This document shows positions 38,601 through 44,769 of a DNA stretch of 64,000 nucleotides, one piece after another (the stretch's first letter is position 1; every line of letters starts with the position of its first letter). The translations under genes were made by a program, and so were the position numbers. Under the pieces are notes generated by a model. It was given only the letters and a program-made list of their open reading frames with translations. It was not told where the DNA came from and searched no databases. The stretch spans positions 46,001 to 110,000 of the forward strand of contig JAODUP010000226.1 of NCBI GenBank assembly GCA_025642065.1, read 5' to 3'. Source of the DNA: Paralvinella palmiformis. Its lineage: Eukaryota; Annelida; Polychaeta; Terebellida; Alvinellidae.

Positions 38601-41600
38601 CTAAGTAGCTATATGTCTCAGGTGTAACTAATTTCAAGACTAAATAATTCAATTCATATCAGACAGAAGATTCGGTGATGGATACTTCATTTATCTAAGC
38701 CAACTTTAAATAATTTAATTTCCCCAAAAGATCAGTACAATTAAAATAATTATGGAATATTAATCATGATCAATTATATGATTTATTTTATGGAAAGTAA
38801 TTTATTATTGAGAGACATTTTCTATTTCATCCTTTAAGATTTGGTTCTAGTCATGGCTATGAATTAATATTTAATATTTGCATGTAACATATCAACTAAT
38901 TTTTATTGTTGTCAATCTGTGATATCATATTCATGTTGTTTACATTTTTATTGCTATAGCTGTTAAAGCTAAATTTGTGTTTGGTAAGATAGTTAGTTCA
39001 ACAGGATGCTGCACATTTGATCATTTAAAAAAAAGATCTATAACCACAGCTTTTTAGAGACTCAGTATTTTCCACTTTTATGGACTATTTCTTATCAAAG
39101 CATGATTAATGACACAGAGGTTTGTCAGAGGACTTCATTAAAATATTGTATGTAGAAACAATTGAAGCACGAGTAAGCCAAATAGATTAGCTTTTGTTAA
39201 AAGGGTTTTATCTCTGCACGTAGCTTTAAATATTTACTATGAATCTGTCAACAACACATTAGGCCATCAGTTTTAATAAATTGGCATGATTATAGGTTAT
39301 TAAACTTTTGATGCATGTTTAAAGCACATTTTTATAGCTGTTGTTCCGGTTTCTTATTATGAAGTTTATCTGAAGATGTTTTAACGGTTATAAGAATGTT
39401 CCAGAATTTGTTATAATAATGGTCAACCCGTTGTCAACAATAATTAACGAGACATCAGTTTTTATAATTGTGACTAGCACTTCATGACAAAGATTTTATA
39501 GCAGATAATGTAAATAACTGTTTATATAACAAGTGTAACTGTTTGATGACTTCTCACTTCAAGATCTGATGAAGTTAAAACGGATTCCATCAAAGATTGC
39601 TAGTAACCGGATAAAGAAAACGGAGGCATTCATTTCAAGATTTTCTGGAGGCCTCTGCTTTGACTTCAGTTCTAAGGATTCAAATATGTAAGTTTAAAGG
39701 TTAGGACAACGGTTTCACACTGCTATGATGTGTGTGTGTGTGTGTGTGTTGTCGTTATTCTGAAGACAGTAACATACTGATAGTAAAGTGCTACTATTAG
39801 AACAAACACAATCTGTGCATGTATCATTCAATATTCTTTGTTTTACAGTTATTTAGCAGGTACAGAAGAGGGTCATATACATCGATGCTCATGTTCATAT
39901 AATGAACAATATTTAGACAGCTACTTCGGACATGCTGTAAGCGATACCATCATCTAGTTCCTTATTGCATGATAAATATCATATTTTTAGAATTTAAAAC
40001 AAAACATTTAATTTGAAAAACATGTACCTGTAGATGATTTTTTGAATATTTGCATTTAACATTTCTAAGATATAATATATATGGCTAAGTCACTATCAAC
40101 TAACTATTTATTTTAGGGTCCTGTCTATAAGATACAGTGGTCACCATTTAATCCGGATGTGTTCCTGAGCTGCAGTTCAGATTGGAGCATCCGATTATGG
40201 CATCAGGATCGTCTACAGCCAATACTCAGTTTTCATTCTTCCACTGTTAGTACTCAGTCTATAAATATAGCTCTTACTTATAATGGTGTATTTGTCACAG
40301 TTACTTTATATAAATATTTTATACAGGGAGAGTGTATAGGAAGGAATATTAAGTAAGAATGTGAATGGCATATTTACTTAGAGAATTAAAAAACAAATTA
40401 ATACCGTAATTGTCCATGTATAGTGCGCATTTGTGTATAACGTGCACCCCTTGTGGTCCTCAACCACTCCAACGTAGAGGCTGTGCTGATTAAGCGACAG
40501 CCTGGGGATTCTCCCCGAACAACAAAACCAAACCTTTTATCAGCACAAGCCTTATCACGGCAATATTTTCAGTGCAGATTTTAAGTAGATCTCTGCAAAG
40601 TTCGAACTATTTGTGTTTCTCGATGAGGAGGGGAGTTATAATTAGTTTAAATTTACAAGATTTCTAGGCTTGAAAACCAATTTACTGTAGAAATAACTGA
40701 AATATTTTCGAAGTGGAACTGACCTGTCACCATCTTGGAAAAGAATAAAAATTGATTTAATTTCCTGGCAGCAGGTTCCACATGAGATTAGTGCTTTGTA
40801 AAACAAGTATTCAAAAAACAATGGCTTTAACAATAAAATATATCAGTCTGTCAATTTTGTTCTTCTTAAAAAATGATGGAAAACTGAAAAAAAGTTGTGC
40901 ATTATACACAGAAGATTACGGTATCAATAATCTGGTTATGTAACACTTTATATCATGTTATTTATTCCCCGGTGTTATTTTAATTTATATTTAATTGTCG
41001 TTGATCCATTCATGTTATTAATTATATGTTATTTATTCAGAAAGCTGTACCAGATGTTTGTTGGTCTCCACGTATCTCTACAGTATTTGCTTGTGTTAAT
41101 GAAGGAGCTGTTGAGGTCTGGGATCTCAGTCAAAGCACGTAAGTATTCTAAACATGCAGTTTCTTTATAATATTAGTGTTGTTTATTGATTTAGGAAATG
41201 TGTATAACATTGGTTAGTCCATTAAACTTGAATCTTTGTCTTGTTTAGGAATATCAGTTGCTTCCTTATAGCTGTGTATAGTACCTGTATGATAATTGTT
41301 ATTAGAGCTTTACCCCCCCCCCCCCCTCTCTTTATCTGTTACACGCACACACAAAATGAAGCCACTATCACTTATCTTTACAGACTAGATCCGTTGATAG
41401 TTACGACACCAGTCCAAGGTATTAAACTTAGTACCATTACCTTCGCAAAGAATTCTGAGGTTAGTATCAGTAATATAAAATCAGACTTTTAATGTCACTT
41501 TTACATCTAAACTGGCTTCAAGTCGTTAACGTCTTCAAACAACGTTTTAACTACTTCATAAAACTTATCTTCCATAATAACGTTATCACATTAATCTGAT

Positions 41601-42172
41601 CATCTTCTTTTTAATCAAATTGTAAACAATAATCTGTATCATCAGATGTTTGTTAATTACTAGTTATCTATTGATGATATTATTTCTATATTTTCACAGT
41701 GTCTGTTAGTCGGAGATAATGAAGGTCAGGTGACAGTTTATGATCTAAGATGTATGCCTGCTGTAGACGACAAAAATGTATGTAATATATTTATGATGTT
41801 TAAAGTTATTTATCCTAAATGATTAGTTCTTTAATCGGATGTGATGTAGCCATTATAATGAATTATGTCTACCTCTGTAATGCTGGGTACTCTAATCACG
41901 CAGTGGTTAGAATGCTTCACTACACACCTCCATATTCTGGGTTAGAATCCAACTCACAGCTGTGTTTGTGGGATATAACTCTACACTGTTCCCTCTTGGT
42001 CATATGTCCCAGATGTGACCAATGCTGAGACTCAAATCAAATCATCATCTGTGTAATACTATAAATAATTAGTTTTGTTAAATATTAAAAATTTTGTTCC
42101 TTATTGTTCCAGGGTAAAGCCTTACAGAAGATTATCCAGGCATCAATTGCTAATCAGCTGGCAAGTAAATAA
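976..42172 (+). CDS. DNAI4: Dynein axonemal intermediate chain 4 (WDR78), complete 23-exon gene
   Basis: WD-repeat intermediate chain of axonemal dynein, known in vertebrates to be needed for assembly of the inner-arm dynein f (I1) complex in motile cilia. Exons: 976-1016, 11308-11506, 15094-15204, 16613-16695, 18534-18631, 19112-19299, 22495-22602, 24730-24802, 24960-25115, 26894-27006, 29364-29466, 31953-32143, 32372-32458, 32562-32639, 32795-32868, 36244-36398, 39564-39687, 39849-39936, 40117-40245, 41041-41138, 41384-41459, 41700-41777, 42113-42172. All introns are GT-AG and phases join without a break: 2511 nt, 836 residues plus stop. A conserved N-terminal block (about 178-300) is followed by an acidic linker and a propeller (about 470-815). 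Blade strands end in WSLKNPE, AIYNVRR, TQWSIRKG, RLWHQDR, VEVWDLSQ and VTVYDLRC. The stretch YLAGTEEGHIHRCSCSYNEQ is nearly identical to what I recall of vertebrate DNAI4. Joins were made by eye, without transcript data. Confidence 0.93.
3165..3400 (-). repeat. tRNA-derived SINE-D
   Basis: - strand: GATAGCACAGTTAGTTAGAG then CGTAGGACTCATAGCC and CACAGGTTCGAGG: A and B boxes. Body shares ATACAATGCATGCTGCCATT with 63105-63340. Confidence 0.75.
4160..4262. repeat. Repeat E, head fragment
   Basis: An (AAT)n run followed by CATCTATTGCGCTAATATCA and ATCGAGCTAGTGCACCTAG, matching the head at 44790. Confidence 0.5.
4469..4684 (+). CDS. Unrecognised 71-codon ORF in DNAI4 intron 1
   Basis: MATHASADSDMSIVYFSLTI and onward to MPVAVQIIDRSLYA, stop TGA. 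The alternating hydrophobic/charged pattern (IIKTIAEMIKSQLKKGYVLV) looks protein-like and predicts mixed helix and strand. An overlapping upstream frame (about 4330-4491) also looks coding (EQFVTVLMETVSQLINDRIR), which would fit a frameshifted retrocopy. A MITE begins 3 bp after it. No family recognised. Confidence 0.3.
   Translation: MATHASADSDMSIVYFSLTIHNRKKIIKTIAEMIKSQLKKGYVLVNMVVGQMTVEEDMPVAVQIIDRSLYA
4690..5067. mobile_element. Pogo/Tigger-like MITE, copy 1
   Basis: Perfect terminal inverted repeats CAGTAGGTCCCCATTAT ... ATAATGGGGACCTACTG bounded by TA on both sides, the target duplication of Tc1/mariner-pogo elements. 378 bp, no ORF. In reverse orientation it is homologous to the element at 36922. 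Confidence 0.85.
5190..6082. mobile_element. Fold-back element with tandem-repeat arms
   Basis: The left arm (5190-5290) repeats GACATTTAGCCAAC-type units. The right arm (5967-6082) is five tandem units of about 25 bp, TGGCTAAATGTCCCCCTGCA and so on, which are the reverse complement of the left. The palindromic core unit GGACATTTAGCCA...TTGCAGGGGGGACATTTA is shared. A related repeat body occurs at 8215-8765. Confidence 0.75.
5579..5966 (+). repeat. Dispersed 500-bp repeat, copy 1
   Basis: Interior of the fold-back element. Matches 8215-8765 (GTGTCATTGGGGATGATCTGG, CAAACAGAAGCACTGTAAAC, and later ATTATTAT.TTGCTAACATCT blocks). Confidence 0.75.
6985..7215. repeat. Repeat E, tail fragment
   Basis: GGATAAGCAAGTCTGAAAAG, CATGTTCAGGTAGTGAGTTA and AGTTTTAACCCTGGGAACAG match 44895-45125. 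Confidence 0.65.
8215..8769 (+). repeat. Dispersed 500-bp repeat, copy 2, interrupted by SINE-A
   Basis: Same blocks in the same order as 5579-5966, split after CCCATGCATATATTGT by a SINE-A at 8355-8543. Only a remnant of the GGCTAAGTGTC arm remains at the right end. Confidence 0.75.
8355..8543 (+). repeat. tRNA-derived SINE-A
   Basis: GGCGCCTCAGTGGTCTAGCG is an A-box-like head and GTGTTCAAATC a B-box-like motif about 45 bp on. The body runs through CTTTGACTTCGCTTCATTAC, CATTTAGCCTACCATG and GTAAAACACCAATC, with an ATC-type tail. Several copies occur in the window. Confidence 0.8.
8957..9046 (+). repeat. Short dispersed repeat shared with 40440-40540 (inverted)
   Basis: GTTGTTCGGGGAGAATCCCC and AGGCTGTCGCTTAATCAGCA occur here on + and near 40470-40530 on -. 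Unnamed family; it contains the inverted TCGGGGAGAATCCCC motif. Confidence 0.65.
9170..9320 (-). repeat. tRNA-derived SINE-C
   Basis: - strand: GAGCTCCGGTGGCCTAGCGG then TTAAGCACTCGG (A box) and GTCGCAGGTTCGAACTGCG (B box); body to GGCTAACCACG. A degraded relative lies at 62690. Confidence 0.75.
9511..9741 (-). mobile_element. Tyrosine-recombinase (DIRS/Crypton-like) fragment
   Basis: - strand frame: PVFTSQPCWVLNHIHKFRND, later LGTSYSSHSLRRGGANPWLQ and IGIPREMIKL. SHSLRRGGA is the HxxR catalytic box of eukaryotic transposon tyrosine recombinases. The catalytic Tyr end and upstream half are missing. It lies inside the 8770-10145 element and is flanked by direct repeats (9387-9436 and 9826-9872). 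Confidence 0.7.
10383..10514 (+). repeat. SINE-A, 5'-truncated
   Basis: Begins at ACACAGATCACTACCACCC and runs to GCCATAAAACACCAATCATC. The A-box head is missing. Confidence 0.75.
11308..11506 (+). CDS. DNAI4: DNAI4 exon 2 (residues 14-80)
   Basis: Acceptor ...CATTACAG at 11307, donor GTAAGT at 11507. It encodes a Ser/Thr- and Arg/Lys-rich low-complexity segment (SNNARPGPTGVSRTSKKS and onward, ending GRPPIT). Phase 2 in, 0 out. Preceded by a 10.3-kb intron. Confidence 0.9.
11614..11658 (+). repeat. (TC)n(TG)n microsatellite
   Basis: CT run then 16 TG units in DNAI4 intron 2. Other GT/CA runs of 18 bp or more start near 15738, 17041, 21193, 22209, 28988, 42580, 45248, 48000, 49771, 51967, 55482, 58022 and 62556. 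Confidence 0.92.
11818..11960 (+). repeat. tRNA-derived SINE-B
   Basis: GGTTAGAGCACTGCACTACA (A-box-like), TTGGTTTGAATCC (B-box-like), then GTGTTTGTGGGATATATTTCC and CCAGATGTGACC. The body recurs at least six more times. Confidence 0.7.
12700..14660 (-). mobile_element. Decayed non-LTR retrotransposon (LINE), RT and C-terminal parts
   Basis: On the - strand, in order: linker and start of reverse transcriptase (MKSPDKSCELDPMLTWPLKE near 14300), SNLQFISKVMEKVV (about 14050), the catalytic HHFYADDTQLYL (about 13700), and the C-terminal LKELHWLPTRYRIKYKFLVH and YGKSCFIHAAPSFW block (12880-13220). Several frameshifts and stops make it inactive. The 3' end carries an ATT-type simple tail near 12700. 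It looks like a CR1/Jockey-group element; the exact clade is not certain. Confidence 0.85.
14842..15020 (+). repeat. (GT)n then (TGAG)30 microsatellite
   Basis: About 27 GT units to 14896, then 30 uninterrupted TGAG units at 14901-15020, 73 bp before DNAI4 exon 3. Confidence 0.95.
15094..15204 (+). CDS. DNAI4: DNAI4 exon 3 (residues 81-117)
   Basis: Begins VVDENGQDVTPLPL, the conserved 'DE.G.DVTP' region of DNAI4. Acceptor TTATTGAG, donor GTAAGT, phase 0-0. It lies just 70 bp after the (TGAG)n microsatellite, with a short polypyrimidine stretch. Confidence 0.9.
16613..16695 (+). CDS. DNAI4: DNAI4 exon 4 (residues 118-145)
   Basis: PTDLMSQASIYQQGTVTAST and onward. Acceptor TTCTATACCAG. The next AG, 7 nt downstream, would give an immediate stop, so the upstream site is chosen. 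Donor GTAGTT, phase 0 in, 2 out. Confidence 0.85.
17158..17184 (+). repeat. (TAG)n microsatellite
   Basis: About eight AGT units. A (CTGT)n run lies at 16122-16152 in the same intron region. Confidence 0.9.
17630..17819 (+). repeat. tRNA-derived SINE-A
   Basis: TGCCTCCGTGGTCTAACTGC head, GAGTTCGAA B-box-like motif, GTAAAGCATCAATC then (ATC)n tail. Lies in DNAI4 intron 4. Confidence 0.78.
18000..18200 (+). repeat. Diverged SINE-B-like repeat
   Basis: TCAGGGTTCAAATCTAACTC resembles the B-box region, followed by CCTAGGTGTGACTAGCATCA and a CACTCACTCACTC tail. Confidence 0.45.
18534..18631 (+). CDS. DNAI4: DNAI4 exon 5 (residues 145-178)
   Basis: Acceptor ATTATAG, donor GTGAGT. Encodes a Ser-rich stretch SVFSVSQSERSTGSMTED followed by an acidic/Gly part ending GWT. 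Phase 2 in, 1 out. Confidence 0.88.
19112..19299 (+). CDS. DNAI4: DNAI4 exon 6 (residues 178-240)
   Basis: Highly conserved N-terminal block: EEDLEKTVDIDLTETET, then IWLLDMPG and SLESEEAAAIREQNARY. Acceptor TTGAACAG, donor GTAGGA, phase 1 in, 0 out. The paired acid/hydrophobic pattern is the clearest DNAI4 signature outside the propeller. Confidence 0.93.
19693..20046. mobile_element. Pogo-like MITE, second family
   Basis: TA-flanked element with imperfect inverted ends CAGTAACATCTGTATTAAG and (reverse complement of the right end) CAGTAAAACCTGTCATTTG. 354 bp, no coding capacity. Sits in DNAI4 intron 6. Confidence 0.65.
20188..20229 (+). CDS. Candidate alternative exon A in DNAI4 intron 6
   Basis: 42 nt between AG (20186-20187) and a consensus donor GTAAGT (20230). 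Phase 0-0, encoding MMEQKKKKTEQVTF. It would insert cleanly after residue 240. The pyrimidine tract is poor, and vertebrate DNAI4 as I recall it runs straight from exon 6 into exon 7. Alternative or chance. Confidence 0.25.
20888..20914 (+). CDS. Candidate alternative exon B in DNAI4 intron 6
   Basis: 27 nt preceded by a T-rich tract ending TTTAAAG and followed by GTACAA. Phase 0-0, encoding LLSLGFGEK. Compatible in frame with candidates A and C. Confidence 0.25.
21613..21681 (+). CDS. Candidate alternative terminal exon C in DNAI4 intron 6
   Basis: Acceptor ATTGTTGTTTAG with a good pyrimidine tract, then 22 codons in phase 0 (KKKKSVDKFSLVRNDKLDDT, His, Glu) and a TAG stop. AATAAA lies about 460 bp downstream. 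Use of this exon would end the protein before the WD propeller. Speculative. Confidence 0.25.
   Translation, partial: KKKKSVDKFSLVRNDKLDDTHE
22495..22602 (+). CDS. DNAI4: DNAI4 exon 7 (residues 241-276)
   Basis: LVKSRLGNDRYMERGMNTFN and onward, matching the conserved 'RLGND.Y.ERGM.TFN' segment. Acceptor GGTTTCAG, donor GTAAGT, phase 0-0. Confidence 0.93.
22632..22800 (+). repeat. tRNA-derived SINE-B
   Basis: GTTAAGGCACTGTACTACAG, TACTGAATCCC, CTGTGTTTGTG, ATGTCCCAAATGTGACC and a CACTCACTCACTC tail. Confidence 0.65.
23466..24114. mobile_element. hAT-like MITE copy A, with nested SINE-A
   Basis: Begins CAGGGTTCCCACACATCCTGG and ends TTGGAACAATG, repeating TCCTGGAAA motifs throughout. Flanked by ACTATT / ACTATC. 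A SINE-A (23853-24044) interrupts it, with TCCTGG duplicated on either side; copy B shows a single TCCTGG at the same place. Confidence 0.75.
23853..24044 (+). repeat. SINE-A nested in hAT-like MITE
   Basis: ATTCATGGTCTAATGGTAGT head, CTGTTCGAATC B-box-like motif, ATAAAACATCAATC and (ATC)n tail. TCCTGG target duplication on both sides. Confidence 0.8.
24730..24802 (+). CDS. DNAI4: DNAI4 exon 8 (residues 277-301)
   Basis: DVGVNASTWDMYDTYQIVKQ and onward. The TTWD(M/L)YD-like motif is conserved in the family. Acceptor TTTGTCTAG, donor GTATCG, phase 0 in, 1 out. Confidence 0.92.
24960..25115 (+). CDS. DNAI4: DNAI4 exon 9 (residues 301-353), acidic linker
   Basis: Glu/Asp/Ser-rich low-complexity linker (KEESEEEDSTVSRPVSTGDE and onward). 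Acceptor TTCTCAG, donor GTTAGT, phase 1-1. Its phase symmetry would permit skipping. Confidence 0.88.
26894..27006 (+). CDS. DNAI4: DNAI4 exon 10 (residues 353-390)
   Basis: ESQNMSTVTGTDSVFASRDS and onward, ending VDILK. Acceptor TTGTTATAG, donor GTGAGT, phase 1 in, 0 out. Confidence 0.9.
28046..28337. mobile_element. hAT-like MITE copy B (no SINE)
   Basis: CAGGGTTCCCATGCATCCTGG ... TGTGGGAACAATG, 292 bp, homologous to 23466-24114 over its whole length apart from the nested SINE and other indels. Flanks TAATT / TAATT. Confidence 0.75.
29364..29466 (+). CDS. DNAI4: DNAI4 exon 11 (residues 391-425)
   Basis: SEALKKNLVIMERVVNLNTY then QPKQAQYRGYDII. The 'ERVV..N.(Y/F)QPK.A.YR' pattern is conserved in DNAI4. 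Acceptor ACTTCCAG, donor GTAATG, phase 0 in, 1 out. Confidence 0.93.
31485..31750 (+). repeat. tRNA-derived SINE-B, diverged
   Basis: GCGTTTAGAATACTGTGCTA, GTGTTTGTGGGATATTTTAC, ATATGTCCCAGATGTGAAC and AACTCAACATCAATTCACTC. An extra segment separates head and tail. Confidence 0.65.
31953..32143 (+). CDS. DNAI4: DNAI4 exon 12 (residues 425-488), start of propeller
   Basis: A charged linker (RKKKEAPAV) followed by PNLDRLWAYQAPISKGRNVS and CIAWNKVNS, the first WD strand. Acceptor TTTATAAAG, donor GTAAGA, phase 1 in, 0 out. Confidence 0.93.
32372..32458 (+). CDS. DNAI4: DNAI4 exon 13 (residues 489-517)
   Basis: DLLAVGYGQFEF ... GGLVCCWSLKNPE: the second half of blade 1, with the CWSLKNPE terminus typical of dynein intermediate chains. 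Phase 0-0. Confidence 0.95.
32562..32639 (+). CDS. DNAI4: DNAI4 exon 14 (residues 518-543)
   Basis: YPERCYTTPAGVTALDFSKA then HPNLLS: the first strands of blade 2. Acceptor ATTTTCAG, donor GTTAGT, phase 0-0. Confidence 0.95.
32795..32868 (+). CDS. DNAI4: DNAI4 exon 15 (residues 544-568)
   Basis: VGLYDGTVAIYNVRRTENET then VLDS: completes blade 2. Acceptor TATCCTAG, donor GTAAGT, ends in phase 2 (TT). Confidence 0.95.
33921..33950 (+). CDS. DNAI4: DNAI4 candidate microexon between exons 15 and 16
   Basis: 30 nt flanked by acceptor CTCTATCCAG and consensus donor GTAAGT. It enters and leaves in phase 2, exactly fitting exon 15 (ending TT) and exon 16 (starting T). Inclusion turns a single Phe into LKDMRTADEDH, in the loop between blades 2 and 3. 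Skipping also keeps the frame, so it is probably a cassette exon. Splice signals and phase are seen; use is inferred. Confidence 0.5.
36244..36398 (+). CDS. DNAI4: DNAI4 exon 16 (residues 568-620)
   Basis: ESSGKHTGPVWQLRWIEKER and onward, then VLVSISTDGRVTQWSIRKG: a full WD blade strongly conserved in axonemal intermediate chains. Acceptor ACTGTTACAG, donor GTAAGT, phase 2 in, 1 out. Confidence 0.95.
36922..37602. mobile_element. Pogo/Tigger-like MITE, copy 2
   Basis: Perfect 23-bp terminal inverted repeats beginning CAGTCAGGCCCCATTATAAC, flanked by TA. Same family as 4690-5067 (shared GGGTCCACAACCC and AATCAGATATAACACA blocks). 681 bp, with an internal tandem duplication of a GTGTAATTAAGTTTGTGCT-type unit near 37330-37420. 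Confidence 0.85.
37790..37895 (+). repeat. SINE-B fragment
   Basis: GGTTGGGGTTTAAATACTAG, TGTTACTTGTGTTACC and CATATGTCCCAGTTATGACC. Confidence 0.5.
37935..38062 (-). repeat. SINE-D body fragment
   Basis: Shares TATTATTATCCCTGACTCAG, CCAGCACCTACCTCAACTCC and GAGCATACAATGGATGCT with the other SINE-D copies. The tRNA head is absent. Confidence 0.6.
38455..38540 (+). repeat. (GT)n...(AC)n inverted microsatellite
   Basis: A GT run (38457-38504) is followed after GCACTC by an AC run (38510-38539), giving a self-complementary hairpin of about 30 bp per arm. Confidence 0.85.
38565..38655 (+). repeat. SINE-B fragment
   Basis: TTCCAATGGTCCAGTGGTTA head and a TATGTCTCAGGTGTAACTAA then AATAATTCAATTCA tail; the middle is deleted. 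Confidence 0.45.
39564..39687 (+). CDS. DNAI4: DNAI4 exon 17 (residues 620-661)
   Basis: DLMKLKRIPSK, a Lys-rich loop, then FISRFSGGLCFDFSSKDSNI. Acceptor TCACTTCAAG, donor GTAAGT, phase 1 in, 2 out. Preceded by a 3.2-kb intron. Confidence 0.94.
39849..39936 (+). CDS. DNAI4: DNAI4 exon 18 (residues 661-690)
   Basis: YLAGTEEGHIHRCSCSYNEQ then YLDSYFGHA, the most diagnostic segment of DNAI4. Acceptor TTTTACAG, donor GTAAGC, phase 2 in, 0 out. Confidence 0.96.
40117..40245 (+). CDS. DNAI4: DNAI4 exon 19 (residues 691-733)
   Basis: GPVYKIQWSPFNPDVFLSCS then SDWSIRLWHQDRLQPILSF: a complete WD blade. Acceptor TTATTTTAG, donor GTTAGT, phase 0-0. Confidence 0.96.
40436..40540 (-). repeat. Short dispersed repeat (inverted copy of 8957-9046)
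   Basis: CCAACGTAGAGGCTGTGCTG and GGGATTCTCCCCGAACAACA are the reverse complement of the 8957 copy. Lies in DNAI4 intron 19. Confidence 0.65.
41041..41138 (+). CDS. DNAI4: DNAI4 exon 20 (residues 734-766)
   Basis: KAVPDVCWSPRISTVFACVN then EGAVEVWDLSQS: a WD blade ending in VWDL. Acceptor TTATTCAG, donor GTAAGT, phase 0 in, 2 out. Confidence 0.96.
41384..41459 (+). CDS. DNAI4: DNAI4 exon 21 (residues 766-791)
   Basis: TLDPLIVTTPVQGIKLSTIT then FAKNSE. The 'LDPLIV' continuation is conserved with vertebrates. Acceptor TCTTTACAG, donor GTTAGT. Confidence 0.95.
41700..41777 (+). CDS. DNAI4: DNAI4 exon 22 (residues 792-817)
   Basis: CLLVGDNEGQVTVYDLRCMP and onward: the last WD blade. Acceptor TTTTCACAG, donor GTATGT, phase 0-0. 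Confidence 0.95.
41885..42050 (+). repeat. tRNA-derived SINE-B in DNAI4 intron 22
   Basis: CACGCAGTGGTTAGAATGCT, TGGGTTAGAATCC, GTGTTTGTGGGATATAACTC and TATGTCCCAGATGTGACC, tail AAATCAAATCATC. Confidence 0.7.
42113..42172 (+). CDS. DNAI4: DNAI4 exon 23, terminal (residues 818-836 and stop)
   Basis: GKALQKIIQASIANQLASK then TAA at 42170-42172. The acceptor TTGTTCCAG has a good pyrimidine tract. The tail is the usual short Gln/Ser-rich end of the family. Confidence 0.93.
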   Translation, partial: GKALQKIIQASIANQLASK

Positions 42173-42231
42173 ATCATCTGTTTGAAGATCTAGAAAATAC
42201 TACGTGTTATTGTTGTTAATGATATTTGCGA

Positions 42232-42237
42232 AATAAA
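42232..42237 (+). terminator. DNAI4: DNAI4 polyadenylation signal
   Basis: Canonical AATAAA 60 bp after the stop codon, followed within 30 bp by TG/T-rich sequence, as expected for a cleavage and polyadenylation site. Confidence 0.75.
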
Positions 42238-44061
42238 GTTTGTTGATACTAATTTATTTCATAATGTCTGATAGTTAATTAACTGTGACTTATTAAATAC
42301 AGAACTTATCAAAACAAAAAGAAGAAAAAAATGCACCATGAAGTGTTATGGATACGGAGTCAATTATTGAGGGCTGGGTGTGAATTAAAACTCTATGCCG
42401 ATGACTTTCCACTTATAGTACCAGGTAAAAACCACTAACGTTGTGATGAGTCGAGAATTCCAAAATCAATTAATCGAGGTCATAAAATCGAATCTAATCC
42501 AATTAATCGGCAAAAAGGAACAAGCCTTATTAAGTAATATTAGCACTCATTGGATATTTATTTGTTTTAATTTCAAGTGTGTGTGTGTATGTGTGTGTGT
42601 GTGGATAAAATTCAAAGGCAACTCACAAGAAAAGTGATGATGTATGTAAAACGCAACATACACATACTGGTAAGATCGATGAAACATATTTTGTTGATAT
42701 TTACAATTGTTTGGGGGATATTTTGATCTTGCCAGCTTCATACACATATCGAGCACTGATTTGAGACATATACACGTCCCCAATCTAAGGCACCATAATA
42801 ATATCTTTTTCCCAAAGGTTTGTTTTTCTGAAAAATGAGTAGGTAGGTAGATTTGTATTTTTCCAAACTTCAGGGAAAATATGCACATTTTATTCTAGGT
42901 TATAAAGTGGCTTTGTGCCAGTGACTAAGTGTTAATTACAAAAGTTTTAATATTTTTCAGTTGATACTTTTTGGTCATAAATATAATAATAATAATAAAT
43001 CTTAATCTCAGACTCAATAGTAATACAATACAAGTAACTAATTATCACACTAAAAAAGAGAGATTATATACAACATCAGACAGGTCATTTTATATAACAT
43101 CACATTAAAAAACAAACAAGTTATCAGTGGGGCATAAACATAATTAAAACAGAGGATATACTGATAATAGAGTATCATTTGCTAGTGTGTAAAGTATTAA
43201 ATCAGTAACCCCAGATAAGAGAAGACATCGGAACAGAAGATAAAACAACACTCATAATAATACTATTTGAACTGGACTGAAACCTATGGATAAAATGTGT
43301 AATATGTTTCCTTTGTAATTCACCAAAGGCAGGTATGCCATAATGAACAAACGTTTCACTTGCGCTACAATGTTTATCCAGTTTCATTAGTCACCTACGG
43401 TTATTATTATAGCCTACATATAATTTTTTCATAAGAGTTTAAGAAGAATTATACCAGACTTGTGTACAGTATAGGTTAGTACAGTATGATTTAAATAAGA
43501 ATACCTTGACATTATCAGAACAGCATAGAATTTATAAAGTTTTTTTTATATCAGATTTAATTGAGTAGGTTTCTATTTTTATACCTAAATATCTACAATT
43601 ATTAATATAGTGTAACTGATTATTACGCAAATACAATGGTGAAGATTTATAATCTTTAAGTTTCTTAGGTTTGAATAACATGGTCAAAATATACTTTGTA
43701 GAATAATTGTATATGTAAAATCGTCACTTCACCCACCCATGGAAACACAAGTTATTCATTTGACAGATTTTGTTATGATGTTTTTATGAAATTAACTTTT
43801 GGCATGTTTCACATATTTAATGTGAGTATTTTTAAGTCTGCTGATTCTGTGCCAAAGAATCTGTTTAGTTTACATGTGCTAAGTCATTTATTTACTTCAG
43901 AAGACTCGTGAAGAGTTGAATTATTTTAATCCGTTGACTGGCAGTAAGCTGCGTTAACACTTGATCTTTCGTATTACTGTATCGGTGACCCGTTAACCTC
44001 AGTCAATAAAATGTACGATGCATATTGTCTGTATTTGTTTAAGTAATTGCATGTGTGTGTG

Positions 44062-44098
<37 letters not shown>

Positions 44099-44769
44099 AC
44101 TCTAACTAAATCTAATGCCAATGCATATTGAGTGAAAAGACAGATATGATACTGAGTAATTCTTCATTGTCAAGCAATCCTTTCTCAAATTAGATGGTAA
44201 AACATGATACGTTTCATCCAATTGGTATATATATATATATATATATATATAGAAAAATGTAGAACACGTGACTATTGACTAAAAAAGGACATTTTATTGA
44301 AGGCATTCGCATCAATTTACATTAAAGTAAATGTATCAATCTGCGCAAGATGTTGTGCTAAACAGCATCACATTTTGTTCTGTAGCTCTTTGGTTCTGAT
44401 TTCTTTGATACCCTGTATGTTTAACAAATCGGGTAGTTTCACTTTCCTGCTGTCATCACAACCACAATAATAGCAAACAGCGTTTTAGTTTGCCGAGTAA
44501 TATGGTTTGTCCATGGGATCCACACAATCAAGAAGGTGCTATATTATGATGGGCAACAACCACAAAATTTGGGCTCTGTTTTCTTTTAAAACGACAACGT
44601 GAATGGTTACAGCTTCTATGAACATTGCAGACATTGCTAAATTTCTGGTGCCTTTTTATTTAGAATGTCAACACAAATGATTTCGCAGTTGTACTTTCAC
44701 CATTGCAAAATATCTAATGGATTGTTTATGCATACTCATACAGATGTCTTCATAATGTTATACCCCATA

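Larger units (their letters stand above)
25116..42112 (+). other. DNAI4 introns 9-22, summary of non-coding content
   Basis: Introns at 25116-26893, 27007-29363 (hAT-like MITE), 29467-31952 (SINE-B), 32869-36243 (microexon, AT microsatellite), 36399-39563 (pogo-like MITE, SINE-D fragment, SINE-B fragments, GT/AC hairpin) and 40246-41040 (fragment shared with 8957-9045). The other introns are under 350 bp apart from 41778-42112, which holds a SINE-B. No other gene seen on either strand. Confidence 0.6.
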